Part shown: positions 23,910 to 31,110 of the stretch, one piece after another
Position numbering within the stretch: the stretch's first letter is position 1
Layout of the letters: every line of letters begins with the position of its first letter
Assembly (NCBI GenBank): GCA_000336895.1
Contig: AOLX01000006.1
Coordinates: 1 to 64,000 of the forward strand
Direction of reading: 5' to 3'
DNA length: 64,000 nt
Source: Haloarcula argentinensis DSM 12282
GTDB lineage: Archaea; Halobacteriota; Halobacteria; Halobacteriales; Haloarculaceae
The notes under the pieces: generated by a model
Databases searched by the model: none
What the model was told of the DNA's origin: nothing
What the model saw: only the letters and a program-made list of their open reading frames with translations
Program-made: the position numbers and the translations under genes

Positions 23910-24112
23910 GCATCTCCCTCCCGGAAGTCATCGAGTGTTGTCTTGCGCTTGTACCGACAGTGCGGATAATCAGCCAGCAGCGTCTCGTCGACGGCTTCCC
24001 AGAACCCGACCTTGTGTGGCGCAACCGACTGCCAGAACCGGGCCCGTGCCAGCGCGGCCGGAACCCGATTGCGTTCCTCACGATGCCAGCTGTCGCGTTC
24101 GATCATCGCCAT
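23906..24112 (-). CDS. Small hypothetical protein
   Basis: 68 residues, rich in Arg, Trp and His (ERDSWHREERNRVPAALARARFWQSVAPHKVGFWEAVDETLLADYPHCRYKRK). It overlaps both neighbours. The N-terminal basic helix could bind nucleic acid. No family is recognised. Confidence 0.5.
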   Translation of the reverse strand: MAMIERDSWHREERNRVPAALARARFWQSVAPHKVGFWEAVDETLLADYPHCRYKRKTTLDDFREGDA

Positions 24113-24417
24113 GTCGATGCTCCCTCCGGTCGATCCGCCATGTAGGAGTGGGCAAGTTCCAGCCCCTCATCGAGCGAATCTCGCGTCCCGACCAGCTTGG
24201 TTGCGCGTTCGAGCTTCCAGCCATTGTCGCCGCCTTTGAGCAGGATTGTCGCTCCGGTGTCGGGAATGTGCCAGCCGATTGTGTCGTTTCCGACGGCGAG
24301 AAATTCCCACTCGCCGGCGACGGCCTCCTGTGCCGCGGCCTCCGTGTCGATCAGGGCATCCGACCGGCGACCACCAGCGCCGAAATCGCCCAACGTCGCC
24401 GTACAAGCTGGCGTCAT
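24103..24417 (-). CDS. Small hypothetical protein
   Basis: 104 residues with a beta-rich core (EWEFLAVGNDTIGWHIPDTGATILLKGGDNGWKLERATKLVGT) flanked by helices. It overlaps the genes on both sides (10 nt downstream, 4 nt upstream), so it is translated as part of the block starting at 24716. No domain is recognised. Confidence 0.5.
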   Translation of the reverse strand: MTPACTATLGDFGAGGRRSDALIDTEAAAQEAVAGEWEFLAVGNDTIGWHIPDTGATILLKGGDNGWKLERATKLVGTRDSLDEGLELAHSYMADRPEGASTWR

Positions 24418-24716
24418 GCAGTGACCTCCTGGCGGTTCCAGCCAGCCAGTTCGCCGTCGATAGCGCTGATGATAGTCGCGACTCGTTCCTCTAGAGTGTC
24501 GGCTTGTTCGCCGTCGACGTCCAGCAGTGAGCGAAGTTCGAGTACGTCCGGCAGGGCAAGGCTGTCCGAGCGGCGGGCCACAGCACGAAGGACCGCAGCC
24601 TCAATGTCAGTGCTGTCAGACCGTGCTCGAACAGTCGTGGCAATGGACTCGACGAACTGCGGAACGGTTGACCGAGACAGGCCTTCTGGGCCACGACAAG
24701 ACATATTTCGGGACAT
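24414..24716 (-). CDS. Small hypothetical protein, first gene of a coupled block
   Basis: 100 residues, helical (VPQFVESIATTVRARSDSTDIEAAVLRAVARRSDSLALPDVLELRSLLDVDGEQADTLEERVATIISAIDGEL). It is the first of four overlapping genes. The block has one hairpin element, located before this first gene, which shows the element marks translation units rather than every gene. Confidence 0.5.
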   Translation of the reverse strand: MSRNMSCRGPEGLSRSTVPQFVESIATTVRARSDSTDIEAAVLRAVARRSDSLALPDVLELRSLLDVDGEQADTLEERVATIISAIDGELAGWNRQEVTA

Positions 24717-24743
24717 CCTCTCACCCGCCAGAGGAACACAAAA
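24717..24743 (-). promoter_or_regulatory. Start-proximal hairpin element, compact form
   Basis: TTTTGTG, 2 nt, then CCTCTGGCGGGTGAGAGG directly joined to the ATG. CCTCT (24730-24734 in the plus strand) pairs with AGAGG. Same compact subfamily as 29849, 30351, 31067 and 38807. Confidence 0.7.
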
Positions 24744-25027
24744 TTAGGGGTAAGACGGTCGTGTATTCGGTTTATTTACCTACTTAGGTGCCCGAAATGC
24801 CCGCTCAGTCTGTCTGCTTATTGATTGTCGGAAGTCCTACCAGTCATAGTTTCTGACCCGACTCCGGTCAGTACAGCCATGGCGAAGAGCAATATAACCG
24901 CCCCTTCAACTGTCGGGATACCCTTGCTGTCATTGGATTGAACAGAGCGGAATATAGTCTTCCGCAGATCTATATAAAAACGTGAATCCGCTATCTAATT
25001 AGGGTAGCTGGAGAGGGCGCTACTGAG
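24744..25027. other. Left edge of an insert in the operon
   Basis: No gene. GCGGAA/TTCCGC (24949-24967) forms a hairpin and CTATATAAAA near 24970 is TATA-like. From here to about 28.5 kb the genes lack hairpin elements and differ in style, so an insert boundary may lie in this stretch. Confidence 0.35.
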
Positions 25028-26656
25028 TCACTCCTTCAAGTGGTCCGGAATCATCGCTTCACCGGCAACAGGCAACGCCTTCCCATTCAACTCTTCACGC
25101 TTCAGTCGCTCCTCGTGGTGAATCGCTAAGGAGACATAGATCAATGTAGCACGGCTCAGCTTCAACATCTCTAACGCAGCATCCTGCAACTCGTTCTTCC
25201 CAACTTCATCATACAGCGAATCCTCGATTACTCTCTTATTAGGCGGCGAAGATACGATATCGTCGTGGAAAACTTTCATATAGTCGTGCTCTGCCATTCT
25301 CCTAAGACTTCGAAGTTCGTGAGCAACAGTGACCACAGAATCCCCATCCCGTTCACTGATGCTGTGATGGAAATCCTTCTTAACCCAAAACAAGGCGTTC
25401 AACGGCCAGTTATCCGAATCCTGGAACGGCTCTGCCAAGCCCTGCTTGTAGTCCCCGCCCTGGAACCAAACCTGATTGAAATTCGGATTCTTCTGGCCGA
25501 CCTCGAAATAGTGGTTGATGATCTCAGCGACTTTATCGAAGATAGAGTACGAAAGACGCAGTGCCGTCTTCACCTGCTCTGTCCGATACCCGTACACAGC
25601 ATAATCCAGAGTATCCGGCAGCTTCACACCTCTATCGGAGAAGTGGCCGCCATCATCCTCGCTCTCCACGGCTTCAAAGTACAGATACCGAGCTGAGGCG
25701 AACTCCTGCTTCACCTGATTGTAGATCCCAGGATACGGGAAGTCATCATCATCAGGAACCAGCATATTCGGCAAATGGAAGTAGTCGTGGGCAACGGAAG
25801 AATGCTTAGAAATATCGTTCAACGGATTCAGGTACAAACCGTTCTCCAGCACCCACTGATGATACTCCGAATTCCGGTCTGACTCTCCTAAATCGTATTC
25901 GTCGTTGTTCTCAACTGCCAACCTGTCATCGGAAAACCGCTCCACCTTCTGCTTGAGGAACCGGAAATTTTGCTCAGCGCGCGAATACAAATCCTCAGAG
26001 TTCTCTAACGCCTTTTCCAAGTCACTGTACGCCGAATACATAAACATTGGATTGTGGCCTTCAGTGAACAGCAGTGACCCGTACTCCATCTTGCACTGCC
26101 CCCGATTCCCCAACGCTATTGCATGCTCTGGATTCATCTGCAACGCATTATTGTACCATCTCAAGGCCTCGACGACACGGCCAAGACGAGACAGCAAATT
26201 AGCGAAATCGGTGTACGTCTTCACCATCCTCTCTACAGGCAGATCATCCAAGTAGTCCGAAGCAACAGCTGCCCGCAGATACGCCATCGATTTCACTAAA
26301 TCATCGGAGTCGAAGAACGTGTACTCCGTCTCCGAATCCGGGTCAAAGGCCTCTCTTGTAGAATATGCGCTTGCCAACTGGTAGTACCGCTGCGCTCGGT
26401 GAAAGTTTGAAAGATCCTCTACCGACAGCTCTTCGTTCAACTCTATCGCCCTCTCTAATCCATCGATCCGAGCCAAGTCCTCAGAATAATTGATGAGCGC
26501 CCCTGTCAACTGGAGATGCATCGACGGATCCAACTCACTCCACTCATCTCTCTCTGCCTCTACAAGCAGTTGTAACCGCTGTTCAAGATTCTCATTCGGC
26601 TTCTCGGCTATCGGCTTAGAAAGATCCTCTAAACAGATGTCCTCCTCGTCAGTCAT
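25028..26656 (-). CDS. LA2681-like HEPN protein with TPR repeats
   Basis: 542 residues from the ATG at 26656. The first two thirds are helical repeats of TPR type (ERMVKTYTDFANLLSRLGRVVEALRWYNNALQMNPEHAIALGNRGQCKMEYG). The C-terminal third (about 330-520: EFASARYLYFEAVESE...VKTALRLSYSIFDKVAEIINHYF...WVKKDFHHSI...AHELRSLRRMAEHDYMKV) fits the LA2681-like HEPN domain, which is predicted to be an RNase-type effector in defence or stress response. Transcribed alone, no hairpin element, and flanked by noncoding DNA, suggesting independent acquisition. Confidence 0.7.
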   Translation of the reverse strand: MTDEEDICLEDLSKPIAEKPNENLEQRLQLLVEAERDEWSELDPSMHLQLTGALINYSEDLARIDGLERAIELNEELSVEDLSNFHRAQRYYQLASAYSTREAFDPDSETEYTFFDSDDLVKSMAYLRAAVASDYLDDLPVERMVKTYTDFANLLSRLGRVVEALRWYNNALQMNPEHAIALGNRGQCKMEYGSLLFTEGHNPMFMYSAYSDLEKALENSEDLYSRAEQNFRFLKQKVERFSDDRLAVENNDEYDLGESDRNSEYHQWVLENGLYLNPLNDISKHSSVAHDYFHLPNMLVPDDDDFPYPGIYNQVKQEFASARYLYFEAVESEDDGGHFSDRGVKLPDTLDYAVYGYRTEQVKTALRLSYSIFDKVAEIINHYFEVGQKNPNFNQVWFQGGDYKQGLAEPFQDSDNWPLNALFWVKKDFHHSISERDGDSVVTVAHELRSLRRMAEHDYMKVFHDDIVSSPPNKRVIEDSLYDEVGKNELQDAALEMLKLSRATLIYVSLAIHHEERLKREELNGKALPVAGEAMIPDHLKE

Positions 26657-26860
26657 ACTGAAGGATTCGCAGCCAATTGTAATCAAACGTCGCACACACC
26701 CTTCGCAAAGTAGAGATGATTGACCTACTTACTTCATTATAACACTCGACAAGACAATACGGTTGTATTCAAAGCGACAGAGCCTCTATAAACGCCGTAC
26801 TGACCAAGTGGCGGCTACAATCCTCCGAGTGAACTGCCGTATTCAGGACGACTGTTTTCA
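26657..26860. other. Spacer upstream of the HEPN gene
   Basis: AT-rich next to the HEPN start (TTCATTATAACACTC, a possible TATA region for a leadered transcript). No gene is seen. Confidence 0.3.
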
Positions 26861-26883
26861 CACCCACGTTTCCGGAGAAAACC
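26861..26883. repeat. Solitary origin-box-like sequence
   Basis: CACGTTTCCGGAGAAAACC shares the GTTTCCGGAG core of the origin-2 boxes and the AAAAC end of the solitary copy at 3303. It overlaps the 3' end region of the frameshifted gene. Confidence 0.5.
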
Positions 26884-26886
26884 GCG

Positions 26887-27242
26887 CTACGACGGGCTCA
26901 CCGGCGCGACATACTGACTCTTGACTTGTTCTCCTTCGCGCCACTGCAGGTAGTAGTATGCTCGTTTGTCGATTGTCTTCGTTGTCAGCGTGCCCTTCCC
27001 TGGCGGCACGTCACCGTCGTCGCGAGTGTCATCCACGCGCTCTTTCCACTCGTCTTCGTCGTCCCAGCCGTCGGGGCCTCAATCTCAATCTCGTCGGCCT
27101 CATTATCCGCTAGCGCCTCAGCCAGCTCGTCGACGGCGGCGAGTGCGTTCTGGTGGGCGTCCCGAACGGCCTCGTCATGCTCCACACCGTCTATACGTTC
27201 CAGCGCCGCCAGCGCTGCCTCGGCGTGTTCGTGGCCGCTCAT
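26887..27242 (-). pseudogene. Frameshifted DUF6788-like gene
   Basis: The first frame (MSGHEHAEAALAALERIDGV...EADEIEIEAPT) is helical and acidic. A different frame then continues DGWDDEDEWKERVDDTRDD and KGTLTTKTIDKRAYYYLQW, ending VAPVSPS at the stop 26887-26889. That C-terminal part is typical of small haloarchaeal DUF6788-like proteins. The frames join at a GGCCCCGACGG stretch, and adding one C restores a full protein of about 118 residues. It is either a true indel in a C-run or a sequencing error. Confidence 0.75.
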
Positions 27243-27245
27243 ATA

Positions 27246-27287
27246 CTAACCAACACAACCGGACAAAATAGGGTTTGTGTTGGTTAG
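27246..27287. repeat. TAACCAACA inverted repeat, copy 1
   Basis: CTAACCAACACAA (27246-27258) and TTGTGTTGGTTAG (27275-27287) are perfect 13-bp arms with a 16-bp spacer. It lies 3 bp before the ATG of the frameshifted gene. Other copies: 36401, 36761 and 59380. Confidence 0.75.
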
Positions 27288-27422
27288 TTCGAACACTCCG
27301 GTATCGATGTGAATGGCTTTGTTGAATCTCTCAGCTTGTGACAGTTTGACGAGACCGTGCTGCATACAGAGCGCGAGTCGGTCAGTACCGACGACAGATT
27401 GATGGGTTAATTCAGAAGCCAT
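27246..27422 (-). CDS. Possible 58-residue protein, divergent from the Ntn hydrolase
   Basis: The frame MASELTHQSVVGTDRLALCMQHGL...HIDTGVFELTNTNP has plausible composition and starts back to back with the gene at 27455. Its stop lies in the inverted repeat, which also makes the last 20 codons odd. It could be a truncated gene or chance. No family is recognised. Confidence 0.3.
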   Translation of the reverse strand: MASELTHQSVVGTDRLALCMQHGLVKLSQAERFNKAIHIDTGVFELTNTNPILSGCVG

Positions 27423-27429
27423 ATTTAAC
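27421..27429 (+). promoter_or_regulatory. TATA box of the Ntn hydrolase gene
   Basis: ATATTTAAC is centred about 30 bp before the ATG at 27455, the spacing expected for a leaderless or nearly leaderless haloarchaeal message. Confidence 0.5.
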
Positions 27430-27454
27430 TTTGCTGCATTTTAGTTAATATTCA

Positions 27455-28264
27455 ATGACTGTTGGAATTGGTGCCGCGTACAACGGCGATGATCCAGCTG
27501 TAGTATTAATAGCAGACCGAATGGTAACGACAGGGGCGGTCGAGCATGAACATTCTGACGGCAAACTTGAGATGGTGTCGGCTGGAAACCCTGCTGTGGC
27601 AGCTGTCGCTGCAGGAACGCTCTCATACGCAGATGAACTCTACTATCGAGTAGGGAACCGAATCATTGACCAACCGCCCGATACAGTTCAAGCAGTTGGC
27701 GAACTATTCGTTGAAGAGATTCACGCGATTGTTCGTGACGAGGCGGACAACAAGATTTTGGCAGACTACGACTTGACCCTAAATCAATTAACGAATCAAG
27801 GTGTTCCACTGAGCGACGACATGGTCGCTGAATTTATGTCACAGATAAGCGATCTTAAGCAGGAGATTCAGAGCGGAACGAACATGCTCATCGCAGGCGT
27901 TGATGACGATCACGGCGCTCAGATACTCGAACTTCGGGACGGGAGTCTCACCCGGCACCGTTCACTCGGATTTCAGTGCATTGGTTCCGGTGCCGGCTCT
28001 GCAAGTCTGACGTTCATGCGGAATGGATACGAACCCGAAGATCTTGAGGATGCACTAATGCTGGCCGCTGATGCAAAAAATCAGGCCAGTGAAGCGCAGG
28101 GTGTAGGCGACAACATGGACATTGCCGTAGTTGGCGATGAGGTTAGTCTCCTTGACACCGACCGTATCAGAAACATCCAAAGTGTGATCGAGGACGTTCG
28201 TGAGGCAGAACGTACCGCTCGGGAAAATACTATCAACGATGCCGACATAGATTCACTTAGGTAA
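27455..28264 (+). CDS. Proteasome-like Ntn-hydrolase family protein
   Basis: 269 residues. The start MTVGIGAAYNGDDPAVVLIADRMVTTG matches the beginning of proteasome beta-type and Anbu-type Ntn hydrolases: Thr2 would become the N-terminal nucleophile after Met removal, and ADRM is the conserved strand that follows. Later segments (NMLIAGVDDDHGAQILELRDGSLTRHRSLGFQCIGSGAGSASLTFMRNGY) also fit. The C-terminus is a charged helix. It is distinct from the archaeal 20S core subunits. Substrate unknown. A 49-residue gene follows after 4 bp, probably an accessory factor. Confidence 0.7.
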   Translation: MTVGIGAAYNGDDPAVVLIADRMVTTGAVEHEHSDGKLEMVSAGNPAVAAVAAGTLSYADELYYRVGNRIIDQPPDTVQAVGELFVEEIHAIVRDEADNKILADYDLTLNQLTNQGVPLSDDMVAEFMSQISDLKQEIQSGTNMLIAGVDDDHGAQILELRDGSLTRHRSLGFQCIGSGAGSASLTFMRNGYEPEDLEDALMLAADAKNQASEAQGVGDNMDIAVVGDEVSLLDTDRIRNIQSVIEDVREAERTARENTINDADIDSLR

Positions 28265-28268
28265 AAAT

Positions 28269-28418
28269 ATGGTTTCCCCAAACTGGCCGTCCGAAGACGA
28301 CCCAGACTACACGCCGCAATTCCAAGGGAGTTCGTCGAATTCGGAGATTAGCGGCTCAAGCAATAAGGACTTAGAAGCGCTGCGAGAGGAACTCGAAGAA
28401 ATAGTCGACGAGGAGTAG
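28269..28418 (+). CDS. Small acidic protein coupled to the Ntn hydrolase
   Basis: 49 residues (MVSPNWPSEDDPDYTPQF...EALREELEEIVDEE). It starts 4 bp after the stop of the hydrolase gene, so it is almost surely in the same operon. An acidic, disordered front with a short C-terminal helix. It could be a degradation tag carrier, inhibitor or activator. None of these is shown by the sequence. Confidence 0.6.
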   Translation: MVSPNWPSEDDPDYTPQFQGSSSNSEISGSSNKDLEALREELEEIVDEE

Positions 28419-28556
28419 CGGTTTTCACTTCCACAGCGTGTGACTAGTTAGTCTATTTGATTAGCGGAGAAACAAGTGCCGATATCTGCTGAGTAGATTC
28501 TCTGTATTGCTCACGCAACAGTGAAACAAGCTCACCTACCACAAATCCGCAGCCAG

Positions 28557-29150
28557 CTAGCCGACCCAGCCACCGATCTCAACTTGTTCACTGTCAGTTG
28601 GAGCGTCGTCCGCTGTCTTCGCAACTGAGTCAAACGGCGGTTCAACGAGACGGGGCACTGCGTCGTTGTACGTCCGGTCTGGAGACTTGACACAATCTAT
28701 GGGCACAATGGGACTGCAGTCGACACAGGAGTGTGTTGCTCCGTCGAAGCCGTTGATCGTCACCGACCAGGTGACGATACTCGCAATCCGGTACGTGTCC
28801 GCTGCTGGACGACGAGTACTTGCAGACTGGCAGCCAACAGCCCCACAGACGTCACAGGTTAGGAGGTAGTCTCGATCTGCCTCGTGGAAGATCGAAGCCG
28901 CCTGCTCGACGTTGGAACGCCGCTGGAGCGCACACTGCTCGCAGATCGTAAACCGGAACAGACCGTCCTCTCGGTCGACCTCGTCGGGCCACCGGACGTA
29001 CGTGCGTGCCTCGCCGTAGATGTCGGCTGTCCTGTCCCCGCAGAACCGACACCGGTCAGCCGTTGCGTCGGGCTGGATGTCAGTCACCGGGACCACCGTG
29101 CAAGTGTTGGCTGTTCGCGAGCAGTCTCGACAGGACAAAGAAAGCGCCAT
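28557..29150 (-). CDS. Multi-cysteine zinc-binding protein
   Basis: 197 residues with several CxxC pairs: CRDC (about 7-10), CRFC (about 34-37), CEQC (about 71-74), CDVC (about 99-102) and CVDC (about 141-144). Two zinc ribbons or a treble-clef type arrangement are likely. The start overlaps the Mom-like gene by 67 bp, which is long. It resumes the minus-strand operon after the insert. Function unknown, possibly nucleic-acid binding. Confidence 0.6.
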   Translation of the reverse strand: MALSLSCRDCSRTANTCTVVPVTDIQPDATADRCRFCGDRTADIYGEARTYVRWPDEVDREDGLFRFTICEQCALQRRSNVEQAASIFHEADRDYLLTCDVCGAVGCQSASTRRPAADTYRIASIVTWSVTINGFDGATHSCVDCSPIVPIDCVKSPDRTYNDAVPRLVEPPFDSVAKTADDAPTDSEQVEIGGWVG

Positions 29151-29848
29151 TTGTAGCGCTCGCGGATCGGCTTGTCCTCGCGGTTGCTTGCCTGCCCCGG
29201 CTCACGATAGCCTGTACAGGTCCAGCCCTTGTCTTTCAGCGCTCGAACCATCGCCCCGTCGTAGTCCGAGCGAACCCACGTCAACAAGAAGCGAGTGCCG
29301 CGGTCGTCGCCCGCTAAGAATCGCTCCTGTGAGCGAGCCAACGCCGCTGAGGCGAGGTTTGGCATCCGGACGCCGAGACAAATCCGTGCGGCCTCGACGA
29401 TTGTGTCGCCGGCGACGACCTCACTGTCGACAACTGGCGTGTCCGTCGACGGGAGGACTCGCCGGGCAGTGCCTCGAATCTCCGCTGGAAGATCGTCGAT
29501 CTCAACTGGTTCGGGACAGAGCTGGCCGTCGACGCCGTACCGGATTCGCTTCTTCGAGATCAGCGGATACCGATACGTGATAGCGCCGACCAGCGAGTCC
29601 TGAAAATATAGTCCGTGGTGGGTGAGATTGACCGACGGGAGCGAGCCCATGTAGGTGTGATGGGCCTCATACACGCCGGACGCGGTTTCTCTATCGATTG
29701 GCTCAACGGTGACGTGGTCAGCGAATCGAACCCCAAGCGGTGCCGTGAACGGATCACTGTCAGCGTGGATCGGACAGGAACACTCTCCTATGTCTGTTGG
29801 CGAACGATGCTGGAACGACTGCGGTCGTGTCGATGCTGAGTGGGTCAT
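29084..29848 (-). CDS. Mom-like GNAT-type DNA modification enzyme
   Basis: 254 residues. The order of motifs resembles the phage Mu Mom family (GNAT fold, converts adenine in DNA to N6-carbamoylmethyl-adenine): YEAHHTYMGSLPSVNLTHHGLYFQDSLVGAITYRYP (about 60-95), then EAARICLGVRMPNLASAALARSQERF (about 150-176), then LLTWVRSDYDGAMVRALKDKGWTCTGYRE (about 185-213). The central insert of about 35 residues is unusual. It lacks the helper Com protein known from Mu, but the adjacent zinc-binding protein (28557) is in the same place. Recognised from motif order, so moderate certainty. Confidence 0.6.
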   Translation of the reverse strand: MTHSASTRPQSFQHRSPTDIGECSCPIHADSDPFTAPLGVRFADHVTVEPIDRETASGVYEAHHTYMGSLPSVNLTHHGLYFQDSLVGAITYRYPLISKKRIRYGVDGQLCPEPVEIDDLPAEIRGTARRVLPSTDTPVVDSEVVAGDTIVEAARICLGVRMPNLASAALARSQERFLAGDDRGTRFLLTWVRSDYDGAMVRALKDKGWTCTGYREPGQASNREDKPIRERYKWRFLCPVETAREQPTLARWSR

Positions 29849-29874
29849 CCTCTCACCCGCCAGAGGAACAGAAA
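29849..29874 (-). promoter_or_regulatory. Start-proximal hairpin element, compact form
   Basis: TTTTCTG, 2 nt, CCTCTGGCGGGTGAGAGG and the ATG, identical to the hairpin at 24717 and 38807. Confidence 0.7.
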
Positions 29875-29885
29875 ACTACCCAGAG

Positions 29886-30350
29886 TCACCACGGGATGAT
29901 GACGATTCCGGCATCTGGCCCCTCAATGTAGAGCGGTTCTGAGCCTCGATAGAAGAGTGTGAACCGTTCGGGCTGGTATGTGGGCCGCTCAGCAAGCGTT
30001 GCGATTGCACGGCTCACATCCGCTGGTGGGAACTGTGGCTCGCCCGACCGGAGTGCAAGGCGGCCCGACTGGAGTTCGTTCCAGGACTGGAACCGGTAAT
30101 CAGCTGGCGGAGTGAACGTCTCCCGGGCCGTTGCGACAAGATACTCAGCGCCATCGACAACCGTTGCAGCGATTGGATACCGGGCAGCTTCTGGGCGAAT
30201 GGTTACGGCACCGTCGAATGCAGACACCACGTCGTCCGTCCAGACAAACGGCGAAGGGGGCTTGACGACCGGAGTCAGTTGCTCGGCGACCGTCGATACG
30301 GCGCTGCTTGCAGGTGATGGACTACTGATTTCGGATGTATGTTCTGTCAT
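29886..30350 (-). CDS. Hypothetical protein with a repeated operon-specific domain
   Basis: 154 residues. The C-terminal 90 (GAEYLVATARETFTPPADYRFQSWNELQSGRLAL...RAIATLAERPTYQPERFTLFYRGSEPLYIEGPDAGIVIIPW) are clearly homologous to the C-terminal part of the next protein (30386) and, less closely, to a segment of the protein at 37766. The N-terminal region is a disordered Ser/Pro-rich tail and a short beta-rich segment. Domain unknown, predicted alpha/beta with a terminal hydrophobic strand. Confidence 0.6.
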   Translation of the reverse strand: MTEHTSEISSPSPASSAVSTVAEQLTPVVKPPSPFVWTDDVVSAFDGAVTIRPEAARYPIAATVVDGAEYLVATARETFTPPADYRFQSWNELQSGRLALRSGEPQFPPADVSRAIATLAERPTYQPERFTLFYRGSEPLYIEGPDAGIVIIPW

Positions 30351-30377
30351 CCTCTCGCCCGCCGGAGGAACAGAAAA
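30351..30377 (-). promoter_or_regulatory. Start-proximal hairpin element, compact form
   Basis: As at 29849 but CCTCCGGCGGGCGAGAGG. The T-to-C and T-to-C changes leave the outer four pairs CCTC/GAGG intact. Confidence 0.65.
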
Positions 30378-30385
30378 CTGCCGCG

Positions 30386-31066
30386 TCAGTCGAGGCTTGG
30401 CAGCCGCTCAGCGATGATAATACCGCCACTCGGCCCCTCCAAATACAGTGCTGTGTGCCCGCGGAAATACAGCGTGTACCGGTCTGGGACGTACTGATAC
30501 CCTGTCGAAAGCGTCGCGATGGCCTTCGACAAGAGCCGTGCCGAGAACAGCGGGTCGCCACAATGGTTCGACAGGCGGCCAGATTGCAGTGACTCCCAGT
30601 CGTCGAACTCGTGGTTGGCCGGCGGCGTCAGGGTTGCTCGTGCCGTTGCGATCAGATAGTCAGCTCCCTCAACAACCTGTGCAGCGGTCTTTGACACGCT
30701 TGGAATGTATTCGACACGCTCGTCGAATCCAGTCTCCGCCTCGTTTTCCCAACGCAATTCTTCCGGGTGTCCGGCAACCGGCACCGGTGGGCCTTGGAAG
30801 GCTTTGTCTCGAAGATGTGCTTCTGCCTCTGCCTCGCAACTGAATGTCTCCCCACAGGTGCACTCGAACGATTCGTCGTCGCGGTAGTAGCCATCGGTAT
30901 CCTGTGAGCGGACGAGTTCGCCGTCGTCGTCCATGTAGATGGTGTCGACATACCCCCACGAGTACGACGCCTCAATCTCGTGTTCTTTATTTGGCTTACT
31001 GAAGTCGAACCCGGCTTGCTGGTCTAGCTGTCCATCCTGTGTCTGAGTCGGATCAGTTGTTGTCAT
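30386..31066 (-). CDS. Zinc-finger protein with the repeated domain
   Basis: 226 residues. Residues about 66-90 (ESFECTCGETFSCEAEAEAHLRDKAF) form a C2H2-like zinc finger, CxC...C...H. Residues about 134-226 (GADYLIATARATLTPPANHEFDDWESLQSGRL...YVPDRYTLYFRGHTALYLEGPSGGIIIAE) are the domain shared with 29886. The two genes are 36 bp apart with a hairpin element between, so they arose by tandem duplication. Confidence 0.6.
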   Translation of the reverse strand: MTTTDPTQTQDGQLDQQAGFDFSKPNKEHEIEASYSWGYVDTIYMDDDGELVRSQDTDGYYRDDESFECTCGETFSCEAEAEAHLRDKAFQGPPVPVAGHPEELRWENEAETGFDERVEYIPSVSKTAAQVVEGADYLIATARATLTPPANHEFDDWESLQSGRLSNHCGDPLFSARLLSKAIATLSTGYQYVPDRYTLYFRGHTALYLEGPSGGIIIAERLPSLD

Positions 31067-31093
31067 CCTCTCACCCCCCAGAGGAACAGAAAA
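31067..31093 (-). promoter_or_regulatory. Start-proximal hairpin element, compact form
   Basis: TTTTCTG, then CCTCTGGGGGGTGAGAGG and the ATG. One loop base differs from 29849. Confidence 0.65.
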
Positions 31094-31110
31094 TCACTCA
31101 CTGCAGGGGG

